Assembly (NCBI RefSeq): GCF_050947875.1
Contig: NC_134570.1
Coordinates: 230,253,265-230,317,264, forward strand
Length of the DNA: 64,000 bases
Direction: 5' to 3'
DNA from: Dermacentor variabilis
Taxonomy: Eukaryota > Arthropoda > Arachnida > Ixodida > Ixodidae
Part shown: positions 54,640 to 64,000 of the stretch, one piece after another
Layout: each line of letters starts with the position of its first letter
Position numbering within the stretch: position 1 is the first letter of the stretch
The notes under the pieces: generated by a model
Seen by the model: the letters and a program-made list of their open reading frames with translations, nothing else
Databases searched by the model: none
What the model was told of the DNA's origin: nothing
Made by a program: the position numbers and the translations under genes

Positions 54640-55516
54640 AAAGTGCTGCCATGCGTTTCAGTAACAACAAAACTGCTGCACGTCCAACCTACTTCCTCGG
54701 AGGCACCTCTATAAAGACGGTTCGGGATCTACCCATTCTGGGTGTAACATTTAGCTCTTCTCTCAACTTTTCCGCATATGTCACCAGCACTGTATCTAAG
54801 CATCGGCCCATTCTTGGGTTTGTGTCCCGTGTCTCCCTTCCCTGAAGACGTAACGTTTCCCGAGCACTCTACGCTTCTATCATTCTGTCACAACTTGAGT
54901 ACTGCTCATCAGTATAGTTCCCGTACCAAACTCGCGACGCTAACAAACTTAAGCTTGTTCAGCGCTCGACAACACGCACCCTCTACTCCCGTCTTTTCGG
55001 TTGTCGCAAGCTCATGCCAGCCTACGAGGATCGCCTCAAACCCCTCAAGTAGCACACCCTGCAATAAGAACGCAACATTGCTCTAGTCTATACTGCGGGG
55101 TGCTTGACGGCTCTCTGAACAGCACTAATCTTTCTTCAGTTCATCTGAACAAGTGGTCAGCGCAGCCCGAGCCCTCATCGTGCCTCTATGGCCCGACACC
55201 ACAACTCCATGATTATATCTGGCATACAGAGCTTTCTCTTCACCTCCCTTGGCCATCTGGATTCTCCCTCCTCGGAACCAGACTGAATTGGCACTCCTGT
55301 GTGTTGTGCACCCGTTGAACGTGTGCGTGTGTGCCGTGCTGTGTTATTGGGCAAGTGTGTGCGTGTGTGTGCACGTGGAGAGGAAGGAGGTGTCTTCTGC
55401 ATCCTGCAAATTCCTGCTCTAGATGGCTGGTTATCAGACGCTCTAACATACAGGCATCAGCCTGTTTTTTAATCTAGAGTGCCAAGTTACCACCAAGATT
55501 ATTATTATTATTATTA
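54640..55516 (+). pseudogene. CR1/jockey-type LINE, 3' end, first copy
   Basis: The plus strand encodes VMRFSNNKTA-like and DLPILGVTFSSSLNFSAYVTS segments (54640-54800), the RT C-terminal part, and further decayed sequence to about 55310. The 3' untranslated region ends in (ATT)n at 55498-55516. It is 5'-truncated and frameshifted. Confidence 0.7.
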
Positions 55517-55519
55517 GAA

Positions 55520-57580
55520 TCATCACTATGACCACATTGATTGTGTTGAAGCCAGCGTGACACATAATTCAAGATATTTCTGGAGCTTCGTGCGCTCTCA
55601 CTCTTCTAAAAAGAGTGCCAAAGATGTACGTCTTCTTCATGAAAATAGTGCTGTTGTCTCGAACACTGCTGGTGCCTTTGCAGAACATTTCTGTTTGCTA
55701 TATGGTGTGAAATATATGCTTCAAGTAACCTTCCTTCTCAGTCTGGCACAGTGTGTACGCTATCAGTCAATGAAAACCTTGTTTTCAAGTGTATGAAGTG
55801 CCTTAAACCTTTCCTTTCTTGTGATGTTGATGGTATTTATTCCGCAGAGCTTAACCCTTTGAGACGCTGTCTACACAATTGTGCACAGCAGGAGAGTGCA
55901 TCAATAGCAAAAGCACTGATGAAAGTAATGGTATTTAAAATGTGTTTCATAAATTCAAACATCTATTACTGGAGCTGCGCTGGGGGGGGGGGACAATTTT
56001 GAATAACGTGCAGAATGTTTTAGCAAAATGAGTGGGAAGGTAGACGACTAGGTGTTTTTACTCTGTGTCAGTATGTTGTATGTAGTGGGTTCACTCCTTT
56101 CATTGTTTTTTACAATATCATGCACCAGGCATAATTTCGAAGTGGCTGGATAAGTGCTTTTCAAGCTTTTCAAAACACGAAATAGTACATGTTCTCGTAT
56201 TTTGTGTTCCTATAGTGAGTTTTCGCAGGGTGTTGAAATTTTGTAAACTTGACAAAATTCGCTAAACAATTGAAAATTCTTAATATTTTCTGCAGCTGTA
56301 CACTTTCTACGATTCTGAAGATGCAAGGGATGTGGTGAAAGCAACTTTTCAATCAACGGGATAAAGTGGTATCTGAAAGGGTTAAGACGTATGGAAGCAT
56401 ACTTGTTCCCTGTTCTCACAAACATCTTCTATAGTTCCCTAAGGTGTAGTACCTTTTCTAGCACTCGGAAGGTAGCATGGACATTGCCAATGCACAAATC
56501 AGGTGCTAGATGTGCAGTTACTAACTGCCGACCTATATCTATCCTCTGCAGTGCGTCAAAAGTGTTTGAATCGATATTGGATTCCTTGCTTTCTGTTAGT
56601 GCTAAGAGAATCTTAATAAATGAACAGCATGACTTTGTGTGCCGACAACTTAAAACTATTTGAGACTGTGAACGGTGTTCACCACTGCATCGGCTTCCAA
56701 AAAGACATCTTTTCACTCTCAAACTGTTGCAGAAACAATAAGTGCTTTTAAATGCTTCCAATACTATGGCAATAAGTTATATGCAGAAAACGCACCATGT
56801 GAAATTTTGATACACCCTATGTGATGCTCCACTCCTTATGGTCATGAAATGAAAGATCTTGGTGTGTATTTCGACAAAATGCCAAGCTTCTCTTCACATA
56901 GATAATTACACAACATGCCCTTCACGCTCTTGAAATTGTATGCCGTTTATTGCATGATTTTCACTCGCCTATTGTGTTTCTGAAATTCTGCTGTGTGCCG
57001 CCAACTACTAGAGTATGTCTCTGTAGGAGGGGGTGCAACGAGCAAATCTAATTCTGGCCTCATTGAACGCATCCAGAATAAATTGATATCTATCTTAAAG
57101 CACCACTTTTGCCATTCTGGCGACCACAGTTGAGCCTTCTCAAATATACTTCAACTCGCACCTCTAGATTCAAGACTTAATCGCACCTTTTGTTCCTGTG
57201 TAAGGTGGTCCATGACATTATACATTCTTTAAAGCTTCTTGGTCATATGCATTTATTCGTGCCGCAACAGTATACCAGGTAGCATTCCACATTCGTTGTC
57301 TGGCCTTGTTGCAAGATTGTGCTGCATAAGACTCGACTACAAAACATACTTCAGAGTTCATTTCCTGTGTTTTGTGTATCTGTAGATAATCACGTAGGAT
57401 TAACTCCCGTATATAGTTCCTTTTTTCCTTATTTGTTTCTCTATCCTGCATTTTTTTGCCTACCATTTTCATGTTTTCTGTACATTTTGTCTCGCATAGT
57501 GCTCGTTAAATGCACCAGTACAAAGGCTCTCTAGCTGTTCCTGGGCACTGCAATAAACATTTGAATGATTATTATTATCG
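55520..57580 (+). pseudogene. CR1/jockey-type LINE, second copy
   Basis: Begins directly after the (ATT)n of the previous copy with NSRYFWSFVRSHSSKKSAKDV, a pre-RT linker. FLSCDVDGIYSAEL (about 55830) and NCRPISILCSASKVFESILD (56520-56585) are RT motifs. EMKDLGVYFDKMPSFSSH (about 56850) and LIERIQNKLISIL (57060) are in the C-terminal part. A short ATTATTATT tail ends it at 57580. An internal stretch (55900-56390) has lost coding sense. It is dead. Confidence 0.7.
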
Positions 57581-59210
57581 TAGTATAAAATCGTGCTTTT
57601 TAAGTATGTACTAGTATACTATTTCAGTGCAGTAGCTTTTGTGCAATTAAGAAAAAGGGCATGAATTAAGAAAGTGCAATAATAATATGCGATGTGCCTG
57701 ATCATATGCATTATGTTTTTAATTTCTTCTGAGTTTTAATAATGGCTGGCTTATGTATCCAGTGTTGTGCAATAAAATAATGTGCCACAGCAATTATTGC
57801 GTGCTTCGCAGAACAAATTGAATATATCTTTCTCAGTCAAAACATCATAGCAGGCTGAAAACAATAAACTGCAATTTTTTTTGTGCTGATGAAGTGTATA
57901 ACTTGTGAAAATAACCTGTTTATATATTTCTTACACTATACAAATGAGCTGCTCCCATACATTCGAATAAGCGCTTCAATAGTACGACTTGGCAAAGGGC
58001 AACGAAAAAAAACCCTATTAAAATCCTCCAATTCTCAAGTTTGTATTATCTGACGGTATGTCATTTCATTAATGTAAAGAAAGACAGACTTGACATGTGG
58101 AAACCAGTTACAATAGAACATGGCTCTTACACTGTGAAAATGTTTTGTAGCAATACACTCAATGTGAAGGCCTTCGTATGTGGTGTTGATGCATCAAAAC
58201 AACCTAGAATAATAGAGGTGCTCTATGGGCTAGATTTGGCAGAATCAAGAATCGGGGGAGGCAAGCTACGAATTCAATAAATTTTAGCTATTATAGATTT
58301 TTTTTTGTGAGTGCTACAGGTGTTTCAATTCTTTTTTGCTGATTTTCCCAGAACCCACTTTTTCACGTTTCTTTCATGCAGCAACAAGCATAATTATAGT
58401 GACACGGATGCTTTATCTTTATCTGGTTACCGTATTTCACCGGCAAAAAAATATTAAACGTTATCACTCGGGCAGGATGCGCCTGAACGTATCGGAAGTT
58501 TCGCGAATGTTATCGATGGTTCTGTGTGTTCGACGAACCCTGTTAATCTGATTGCATACGCGACACGAATTGTGTAGTAGTTTCTGGAAGGCGCGCGGGC
58601 ACCAGCGAACAGGCTGTAACTTTCGACGACTGGTGTATGCAAACCGACGCGCTTGACCCGCAGATGAGATTTTCGACGATTGCCGACATTGCTCGCCGCT
58701 ATCGTTGCGATTGAGTCTGCACTATTTATTTACCGTCACTACTACGTGACGATATTTCCAACACAGATTTTTTTCAGTGATACTTTATACGCCTAATTCT
58801 TGCATAGTTGGCTGTGCAATGAGCTACCAAAAAAGGAAATGGTACAACAGTTTTTGATATAATATGGCATCGTCGTGCAGGTGATTGCAAAACGATCTTG
58901 TAGGCAGACGAAGCGCGAGCGCTGATGTCGATATTTTGTGCACTATTTTTACTAAAAATAAAAAACTGTTACGGCAGGCGTATATTCATTATTCAAACGT
59001 GTTTTTTATATCTGAAAGCGCATACAGATCACTAACTTATTGTTTCAAGCTTAGTTTACAGCAGGCTGTTTTAGGCCGGACTTTGACGAATGAAGACAAA
59101 ATAGTCCAGCAACAGTGCGCCGCAGCCTAGGAGCGAGCTTCGGCGCGCGTCAGAGCTTCTGTCCAGTGGTTGCGTGCCCTCTTCCTCCGACCAACGCGAA
59201 GCGAAGCGTT
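57581..59210. other. Right interior of the DNA transposon, no recognised gene
   Basis: The longest frame is 58041-58280 (79 codons, including VTIEHGSYTVKMF), but it matches nothing I know. If a transposase remnant survives it should be here or at 47740-48480. Confidence 0.4.
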
Positions 59211-59260
59211 CGCGTGTCGGCGCGCGCCGAAGCTTGCCGACACGCGCCAGTGGTTGGGGC

Positions 59261-59746
59261 AAAGGCGTTTCTCACTGCCCCCTGTAAGCTTCATGGTCGT
59301 TTGACAGACGCGGCAGCTAACTGCGGGGTCAGCTCAGGAACCACGACGTGCCAGCTTGAGTCAAGCGTGACAACCCCTGTCTACTAGGCCCCACTCATTT
59401 TTTCAGTGAAACAAAGGTGCAGGAGTGAATGTGTGAACTCTCGCCCTCAAAGGGTTGTTCGACAACTTTGGACGCTTCGATTAGACGAATGTTGGACGGC
59501 AGCTTCCCTGGCCTGGGGATCTAGGGAGGACAGAAGGGGTTTTAAGCAGCCGTTCTCGGCTCCTCGGTGTACTTTGATTTTTCAGTCATGCTAGACTGAT
59601 GGTTCATGTAGATATTGTTAATAAACCCAGTAGTTCGCTTTCTCGATGATAACAAGTTCCTGCCTTCACAACGTCCTTAGCATGGATGAGTCGGACGACG
59701 GCATGGGCCTGCTACCCTGTTTACGCACCCGACCCCAACTCTTACA
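59261..59746 (+). repeat. 3' LTR of the old element, second part
   Basis: Continues the LTR from AAAGGCGTTTCTCAC and matches 32066-32552, including the GACAGACGCGGCAGC, ATCTAGGGAG and AATAAACCCAG phrases. It ends CTCTTACA and is followed by ATCG. Confidence 0.85.
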
Positions 59747-59840
59747 ATCGAGGAAAGAAACTTGCAAGCTGTGCAAAGGCGAGGCATTCATATTAAAGGA
59801 CCCAGAGTTATGAAGTGAAAGTTAGCCACTGTAACAAGCA
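59747..59840. other. Short spacer between two Ty3 elements
   Basis: 94 bp without recognisable content. It is the original flank of the old Gmr1-like element and holds the landing site of element 4. Confidence 0.4.
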
Positions 59841-60038
59841 TGTGACGCCCCCTCGGGCATAATCTTCGTTGGCCCGCCAGGCTCGCTAGGCAACATTGGT
59901 CACCGCACCGCAATAAACACCGACGAGCACAGCTGCTGGGCGGTCAGTCATCGTTCATCACCACCACGCTGCGGAGCGTCCGTCTAATGGAGGGTGCCTC
60001 ATCCCTGCCTTGTTCACGAACCCGGGCGGATCGTGACA
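59841..60038 (+). repeat. 5' LTR of element 4 (198 bp)
   Basis: TGTGACGCCC...GGATCGTGACA, with GCAATAAACACC as polyadenylation signal near 59909. It is followed by CTGGCGACGAG, the same primer-binding string as in element 1. The second LTR is not in the window, so the left border is inferred from the TG start. Confidence 0.7.
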
Positions 60039-60078
60039 CTGGCGACGAGTACCCACGGATCGTCTTACGCCGTCGGCA

Positions 60079-60531
60079 GTGGAAGCGACGGCCAACAAGT
60101 TGGCGTCAAAGGGCAGTACCTGCGGTCGCTGTGGTGGTGCCCACTCCCCCTTAAGGTGCCAATTCTCTCAAGCACAATTCTTCACGTGCGGGAAAGCTGG
60201 GCACCAGGCACGGGTATGCCGAAGGGGTAGGACGAACAACGGACAGCGGCAGCAGCCTGGTTCAAGCCCAGGTACCACACAAGCCCGCGGCCAGGGCAGC
60301 CGTCGCAAGGGTACGCGGCGGGGGCGTGCGGTAGCAGGCTCAAGTTCTTCCGCGGCCAGGCTCCACGTCGTGGCCGAGGACTCACTGATTTTCGACATGT
60401 GGCACACAGGCCTTGTACCTTCGTCTATGCCACCGTACATGCTGACCGTATGGATGAGCGTGTCTGTCATGGCCGGGAAAAGATTCAAGCGTACCTTCCC
60501 CGGCGTGTCCGTTAAGGCTAAACCCCATTAG
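60079..60531 (+). CDS. Element 4 gag zinc knuckle and protease start, truncated
   Basis: The frame holds a first Cys/His module (CGRCGGAHSPLRC) and a second one, FFTCGKAGHQARVC, in which the first cysteine of the CCHC seems lost. A basic, glycine-rich segment (RGQGSRRKGTRRGRA) follows. The protease region begins with PPYMLTVWMSV but is cut at 60512 by the first TTAA element. The last residues before the TAG at 60529-60531 come from that inserted element. The usual capsid of some 200 residues upstream is absent. Confidence 0.75.
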   Translation: MEATANKLASKGSTCGRCGGAHSPLRCQFSQAQFFTCGKAGHQARVCRRGRTNNGQRQQPGSSPGTTQARGQGSRRKGTRRGRAVAGSSSSAARLHVVAEDSLIFDMWHTGLVPSSMPPYMLTVWMSVSVMAGKRFKRTFPGVSVKAKPH

Positions 60532-61039
60532 CGCGATTTTGTGCGCGACAGCGACGAGCGACGGGTTCGCGCGACGGATCAGGCCGTCGCTTGAACAGAT
60601 CGCTCGGTCTTGTCGCGCGATCACTCGGTTTTGCAAATCTAGAATTCGTCGCTCGTCGCCCGGAAGTGCTATGAGCGACTAGCCAATAGCGCAAAGCCGG
60701 AACTGGATGTACATAACTCCAGTACTTCCGATTGTCGCACGGAACGAGCAAACGATTGAATTTTTATAGGTGCAAGGATAAGAACCTACTGCAAGACTTT
60801 CAGAAATATTTTATGCTGCTTTTTTCAGTAAAATACATCAACTTAAGTTAATAAAGCACGCGTCACGCTAGTTTCGGCGCCTATATTGCTGCCGTCATAC
60901 CGGCAACACTGGGGAGACGTCGCTAGAAGTCATCGCTCGCATGGGGTGCAACTTGTAGGCGACGAGCGAACGCGACAGCCATCTCCATCGCGTCGCCTGT
61001 CGCTGTCGCGTGCAAGATCGCTTGTATGGGGTTTATACT
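60516..61039. mobile_element. TTAA-flanked fold-back element A (524 bp)
   Basis: Flanked by TTAA at 60512-60515 and 61040-61043. The inverted ends (GGCTAAACCCCATTAGCG and, inverted, AGTATAAACCCCATACAAGCG) share about 45 bp, including a CGACAGCGACGAGCGACG-type stretch. The interior is rich in GCGAC and GTCGC words. No coding capacity. Confidence 0.85.
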
Positions 61040-61043
61040 TTAA

Positions 61044-62247
61044 GAGGAAGCTTTAGCTTGAGTGCTCCTATCTAAATACATGTAAAAGGAGAACTCGTTT
61101 TTCTCGGCAACCACAGCACCAAATTTGACGAGGTTTGTTGCATTTAAAAGAAAAACTGAAAATCTAGTGACTGTTGGTTTCGAATTTTTGAGTTAGGTCG
61201 TCAATTTTTTATTAAAAATTGGCAAAAATCGAAAATTTGCAAAAGACGAAACTATCAAGTTTACAACTCTGTAACTTAACCACTAAAATTGATAATACAA
61301 TTCTGTGAATTGCATCTAATAGTACATCTAAAGCGGACAAATTTGATATGTTACACATGAATATAAAAAAATTTAGTCATATGGAAATGCAACTTTTGCG
61401 AAACCGTTGTAACCAACGTAACAAATTCGCGTAAGATGTAAAATGACATATTGAATTTGTCCGCTTTCAATGATCTAATGGATGCCGTTTACAGAACCGC
61501 GATATCAGTTCTTGATGCAGAGCTATGAATTTGTAAACTTCGTGTTTCTGTTTCTTTCAAACGGTCAAATATTTGAAAATCGTTTTAAGAACATTCAAGC
61601 CCTAAATCAAAATTCCGCTTCCAACAGTCACTAGAATTTAACTTTCTCTTTCAAATGCAACAAATTTTATCAAAATCGGTTCAGGGGTTATCTCATAAAA
61701 AATTGGAGGACGCTTAAGCTTCGCCTTCAAGAGTGGAACGCGACAGCGTTCCCGTCGACCCGCCAAGGGGTGTAAGACAATGGGCTACGGCGCAGCGACT
61801 ACGCGCCCCGCATCGGACGCGGTGAGCGTCGAGCAACGCAGCGTTCGGCGCGACAACGAAATGTGCGCCTGAGCAAGCGACGCACGCCTGAGCTTTAGAA
61901 ACAGCTCGTTTCTAAGGCAACACCGCGTTCACTAGAGGCGCTTTTGTACCGCTTTGAAGCATCGAACTCGTGGCTCAGTGGTAACGTCTCCGTCTCACAC
62001 TCCGGAGACCCTGGTTCGATTCCCACCCAGCCCATCTTGGAAGTTGCTTTTTATTTATGAAGTGCCTGCCTTGATTTATCGCTCACGGCCAACGCCGCGG
62101 ACGCCGACGCCGACACCGACGTCGACGCCGACGACACCGGCTTTTCTGCGACACGAGCTCCTTAACGCTATCGCGTTAAAACGTTTTTGCGTTTTACATG
62201 TATTTGAATAGGCCGCGTCGGAGTTGGGCCCGAGCTAAAGCTTCCTC
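61044..62247. mobile_element. TTAA-flanked fold-back element B (1,204 bp)
   Basis: Starts GAGGAAGCTTTAGCTTGAG and ends with the complement (CGAGCTAAAGCTTCCTC), flanked by TTAA at 61040-61043 and 62248-62251. A second, inner inverted repeat pairs 61110-61180 with 61605-61690 (CTAGTGACTGTTGG and its complement). A SINE occupies 61698-62185 in the right arm. It has no transposase. The left TTAA is shared with element A. Confidence 0.85.
61698..62185 (+). mobile_element. tRNA-derived SINE, second copy
   Basis: Same family as 2839-3387, opposite orientation. The tRNA-like part at about 61968-62033 has A box TGGCTCAGTGG and a perfect B box GGTTCGATTCC, with a GTCTCCG/CGGAGAC stem between. A GACGCCGACGCC repeat (62100-62135) and CTTAACGCTATCGCGTTAA end it. 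It interrupts the right arm of fold-back element B. Confidence 0.75.
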
Positions 62248-62264
62248 TTAAGGCTTCGGGCGTA

Positions 62265-64000
62265 ATGCTGCGCAGCTACTCCGGGCAGCTCTCCCAGGTC
62301 CAAGGTCAGGCACAAGTCAGCGTTCGCTTTGGCGACAAGGAGGCAACCCTTCCCATTTACTTCAAGGGGTCGTCGCCAACGCTGCTGGGCCTAAACTGGA
62401 TTCATGCACTGGGCGTTTGTCTGCCAGAGTACGAGGAAGCCAGCCTGCATGTGGTGAAAGACGTCCCCAGCCTCCTGACCGAGTTCAAGTCCCTGTTCCA
62501 GCCAGGGGTGGGCACGTTCGCTTGCCCGACGGCTGGCATCTATATACCTGAGGGAGTCCGGCCACGTTTTTTTTTCAAGCCTCGCCAACTGCCGTTCGCC
62601 CTGAAGGACGGGGTCACCCAGGAGCTGCAACGGTTACAGCGAGAGGGCATCATGGTGCCCGTCAAGACGTCTGAATGGGCCGCTCTCATCGTACCAGTCC
62701 TCAAGCGAGATGGCAGTGTCAGGATCTGCGGGTATTTCAAGGTTACCATCAACCACGTCGCTACCATGGAGAAGTGCCCGTTGTCCCGGATTGAAGATAT
62801 GTGGCCAGCGTTGTCCGGTGTACAGAAGTTCACCAAGCTCGACCTCAGAGATGCTTACCAGCAACTGGTGCTTCAGGACGCCTCCCGGAAGTATGGCACA
62901 ATATCGACAACTTTGGGCCTCTTCCAGTACACGTGCTTACCCTTTGGCGTGGCCTCAGCTCCAGCCATATTTCAGAGGGAGATGAATAACCTCTTCAGGG
63001 GCATGAGGCACGTGGCGGTGTACTTGCATGACATCGTGGTTACTGGCAGCGACGACAGGGACCACCTGGAAAACCTGCACAGGGTCCTGGCACGGCTGCA
63101 GGACGCCGGCCTCAAGCTCAAGCTGGAAAAGCGCATTTTCCTGGCCCCCAGTGTTGAGTACTTGGGACATGTCATTTTCCAGGCTGGCCTAGCCCCGGCT
63201 CCCCGCAAGGCTGATGCTGTGCTCAAGGCGCCTAATCCCCAGAACAAGAAGGAGCTTCAGAGCTACCTCGGCCTCATCAACTACTACAGGAGTTTCCTGC
63301 CGAACCTGTCGGAGCATCTACAGCCGCTCCATCTTCTGCTTCGAGATGGTCACCAATGGGTTTGGAAGAAGGAGCAGGACCGCGCTTTCCAACACAGCAA
63401 GGAGCTAATCACCAAGGCTCCAGTGCTAGTAGACTTCGATCCTGCCAGGCCTGTCGTCCTGACCGTAGATGCGTCGCCGTACGGCGTGGGAGCCGTCTTG
63501 GCACACTGGGACAAGGATGGCCACGAACGTCCTGTGTCGTTTGCTTCTCGTCGGCTTCATGCTGCAGAGCAACGCTACAGCCAGCCGGACAAGGAAGGCT
63601 TGGCCCTCATGTTCGGTGTCGAAAACTTCCACCAGTATCTGTGGGGCCGGAAGTTCGAGGCGGTCACAGACCACAAGCCGCTGGTGGGGCTGCTGAGGCC
63701 TGACAAGGCAGTTCCTGTGCAGGCTTCGCCTCGAGTGGTACGCTGGGCCTTGAAGCTGGCAGCTTACAGTTACCAGCTGGTTTACCGTCCGGGAAAGGAC
63801 CTGGGACCTGCTGATGCCCTGAACCTCCTGCCCCTGCCAGAGGTGCCTGATGCTGTTCCAGAACCTGCTGAAAGGTTCATGGTGGAGCACGCGTACTCGG
63901 ATCTGGAGATCTGCTCTCCAGATCTGCGGTATCACAAGCGACCAGTTGGGACCCAGTCCTGTCTCAGGTGGTCAAGGTGGCGTCCCGTGGGGAGTAATTG
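62265..64000 (+). CDS. Element 4 protease end, RT and RNase H, open to window end
   Basis: At least 578 codons without a stop, running off the window. It begins with the protease C-terminal half (YFKGSSPTLLGLNWIHALG), then the RT: RQLPFALKDGVTQELQRLQR, SEWAALIVPVLKRDGS, FTKLDLRDAYQQ and LPFGVASAPAIFQ. The catalytic box at about 63022 reads YLHD, so one of the two essential aspartates is a histidine. The conserved ICGDF site is ICGYF. RNase H follows with LTVDASPYG (63460), AVTDHKPL and ADALNLLPLP. The frame is otherwise well preserved. The enzyme is probably inactive as an RT unless the base call at YLHD is wrong. Confidence 0.85.
   Translation, partial: MLRSYSGQLSQVQGQAQVSVRFGDKEATLPIYFKGSSPTLLGLNWIHALGVCLPEYEEASLHVVKDVPSLLTEFKSLFQPGVGTFACPTAGIYIPEGVRPRFFFKPRQLPFALKDGVTQELQRLQREGIMVPVKTSEWAALIVPVLKRDGSVRICGYFKVTINHVATMEKCPLSRIEDMWPALSGVQKFTKLDLRDAYQQLVLQDASRKYGTISTTLGLFQYTCLPFGVASAPAIFQREMNNLFRGMRHVAVYLHDIVVTGSDDRDHLENLHRVLARLQDAGLKLKLEKRIFLAPSVEYLGHVIFQAGLAPAPRKADAVLKAPNPQNKKELQSYLGLINYYRSFLPNLSEHLQPLHLLLRDGHQWVWKKEQDRAFQHSKELITKAPVLVDFDPARPVVLTVDASPYGVGAVLAHWDKDGHERPVSFASRRLHAAEQRYSQPDKEGLALMFGVENFHQYLWGRKFEAVTDHKPLVGLLRPDKAVPVQASPRVVRWALKLAAYSYQLVYRPGKDLGPADALNLLPLPEVPDAVPEPAERFMVEHAYSDLEICSPDLRYHKRPVGTQSCLRWSRWRPVGSN

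Larger units (their letters stand above)
47706..59260. mobile_element. Large DNA transposon with terminal inverted repeats
   Basis: The left end, GCTCCAACCACTGGCACGCG then TCGGAAAGCTTCGGC, matches the reverse complement of the right end, GCCCCAACCACTGGCGCGTG then TCGGCAAGCTTCGGC. The inverted repeat is about 45 bp. The flanks are exactly the two halves of an LTR that is continuous at 32050-32080, so both borders are well fixed. The direct flanks (AAAT and AAAG) suggest a short target duplication of 3-4 bp. No transposase was recognised. About 8.5 of its 11.5 kb is later LINE sequence, leaving roughly 3 kb of original element. The superfamily is undetermined. Confidence 0.75.
31861..59746 (+). 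mobile_element. Old Gmr1-like Ty3/gypsy element expanded by nested insertions
   Basis: The 5' LTR (31861-32552) and a split 3' LTR (47510-47705 plus 59261-59746) bound the remains of one element. Its gag lies at 33967-34419 and 41072-41850, protease traces near 41910, integrase at 42470-42743 and 45728-46400, and the RT end with RNase H at 46420-47095. The order places integrase before RT, as in elements 2 and 3. Four insertions separate the pieces. The flanks show a weak 4-bp duplication (GTCG before, ATCG after). Numerous stops, shifts and a large RT deletion show that it is long dead. Confidence 0.85.
59841..64000 (+). mobile_element. Ty3/gypsy element 4, partial, with two nested insertions
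   Basis: The 5' LTR (59841-60038), primer-binding site, a truncated gag and a pol that runs out of the window. The capsid region is missing: coding starts close to the zinc knuckle. The pol frame is cut at a TTAA (60512-60515) by two fold-back elements, and after the last TTAA (62248-62251) it resumes in the same phase. The sequence style suggests the Mag side of the Ty3 family, shared with element 1's primer-binding site. The 3' part is outside the window. Confidence 0.85.

Noticed and set aside
61968..62033. tRNA-like sequence with perfect A and B boxes
   Set aside because: Part of a repeated SINE (second copy at 2839-3387), with extra flanking family sequence and no isolated acceptor stem. 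Not a tRNA gene.

Overview
The window looks like a stretch of nuclear genome from an arthropod, most probably an ixodid tick. It is almost entirely transposable elements nested inside one another. The tick assignment is an inference. It rests on tRNA-derived SINEs of a kind I associate with ticks (22053-22284, and the pair at 2839-3387 and 61698-62185), on RTE, I-type and CR1/jockey-type LINEs, on Ty3/gypsy elements, and on one spliced SLC16-like transporter exon. There is no sign of bacterial or organelle sequence, and no rRNA gene, CRISPR array or bona fide tRNA gene was found.

Layout. 1-945 is a decayed gag fragment (- strand). 985-2802 and 9105-10195 are the two halves of one CR1/jockey-type LINE, split by a Ty3/gypsy element (2808-9099; target duplication CACAC, terminal TG...CA). 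10205-13099 and 18720-19392 are the two halves of a minus-strand RNase H-bearing LINE, split by a second Ty3/gypsy element (13104-18715; target duplication CAAC). 19395-19970 is a Ty3 protease-region scrap. 19971-31050 is the least repetitive part. It holds the only likely host gene piece, a membrane-transporter exon (23162-23932, - strand), plus a SINE, a 176-bp-spaced repeat pair, a fold-back element and an (AT)n tract.

31861-59746 is one old Ty3/gypsy element swollen to about 28 kb. It contains a TTAA-flanked fold-back element in its leader (32716-33924), a young and apparently intact relative inside its gag (34420-41071; target duplication AAGG), an RTE LINE inside its integrase (42744-45727), and an 11.5-kb terminal-inverted-repeat element inside its 3' LTR (47706-59260). 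That last element is itself filled by an I-type LINE and two CR1-type fragments. 59841 to the window end is another Ty3 element, entered by two TTAA-flanked elements lying back to back (60516-61039 and 61044-62247). The second of these carries a SINE.

The most notable system is the trio at 13104-18715, 34420-41071 and 31861-59746. Their sequences are Ty3/gypsy-like, but integrase lies before reverse transcriptase (gag-PR-IN-RT-RNase H), the Ty1/copia-like order known from the Gmr1 group. Their capsid resembles the vertebrate SCAN domain. They share a SAP/Rho_N-like N-terminus and a primer-binding site that fits leucine tRNA. The copy at 34420-41071 has a single 1,477-codon open frame and nearly identical LTRs, so it may be recently active.
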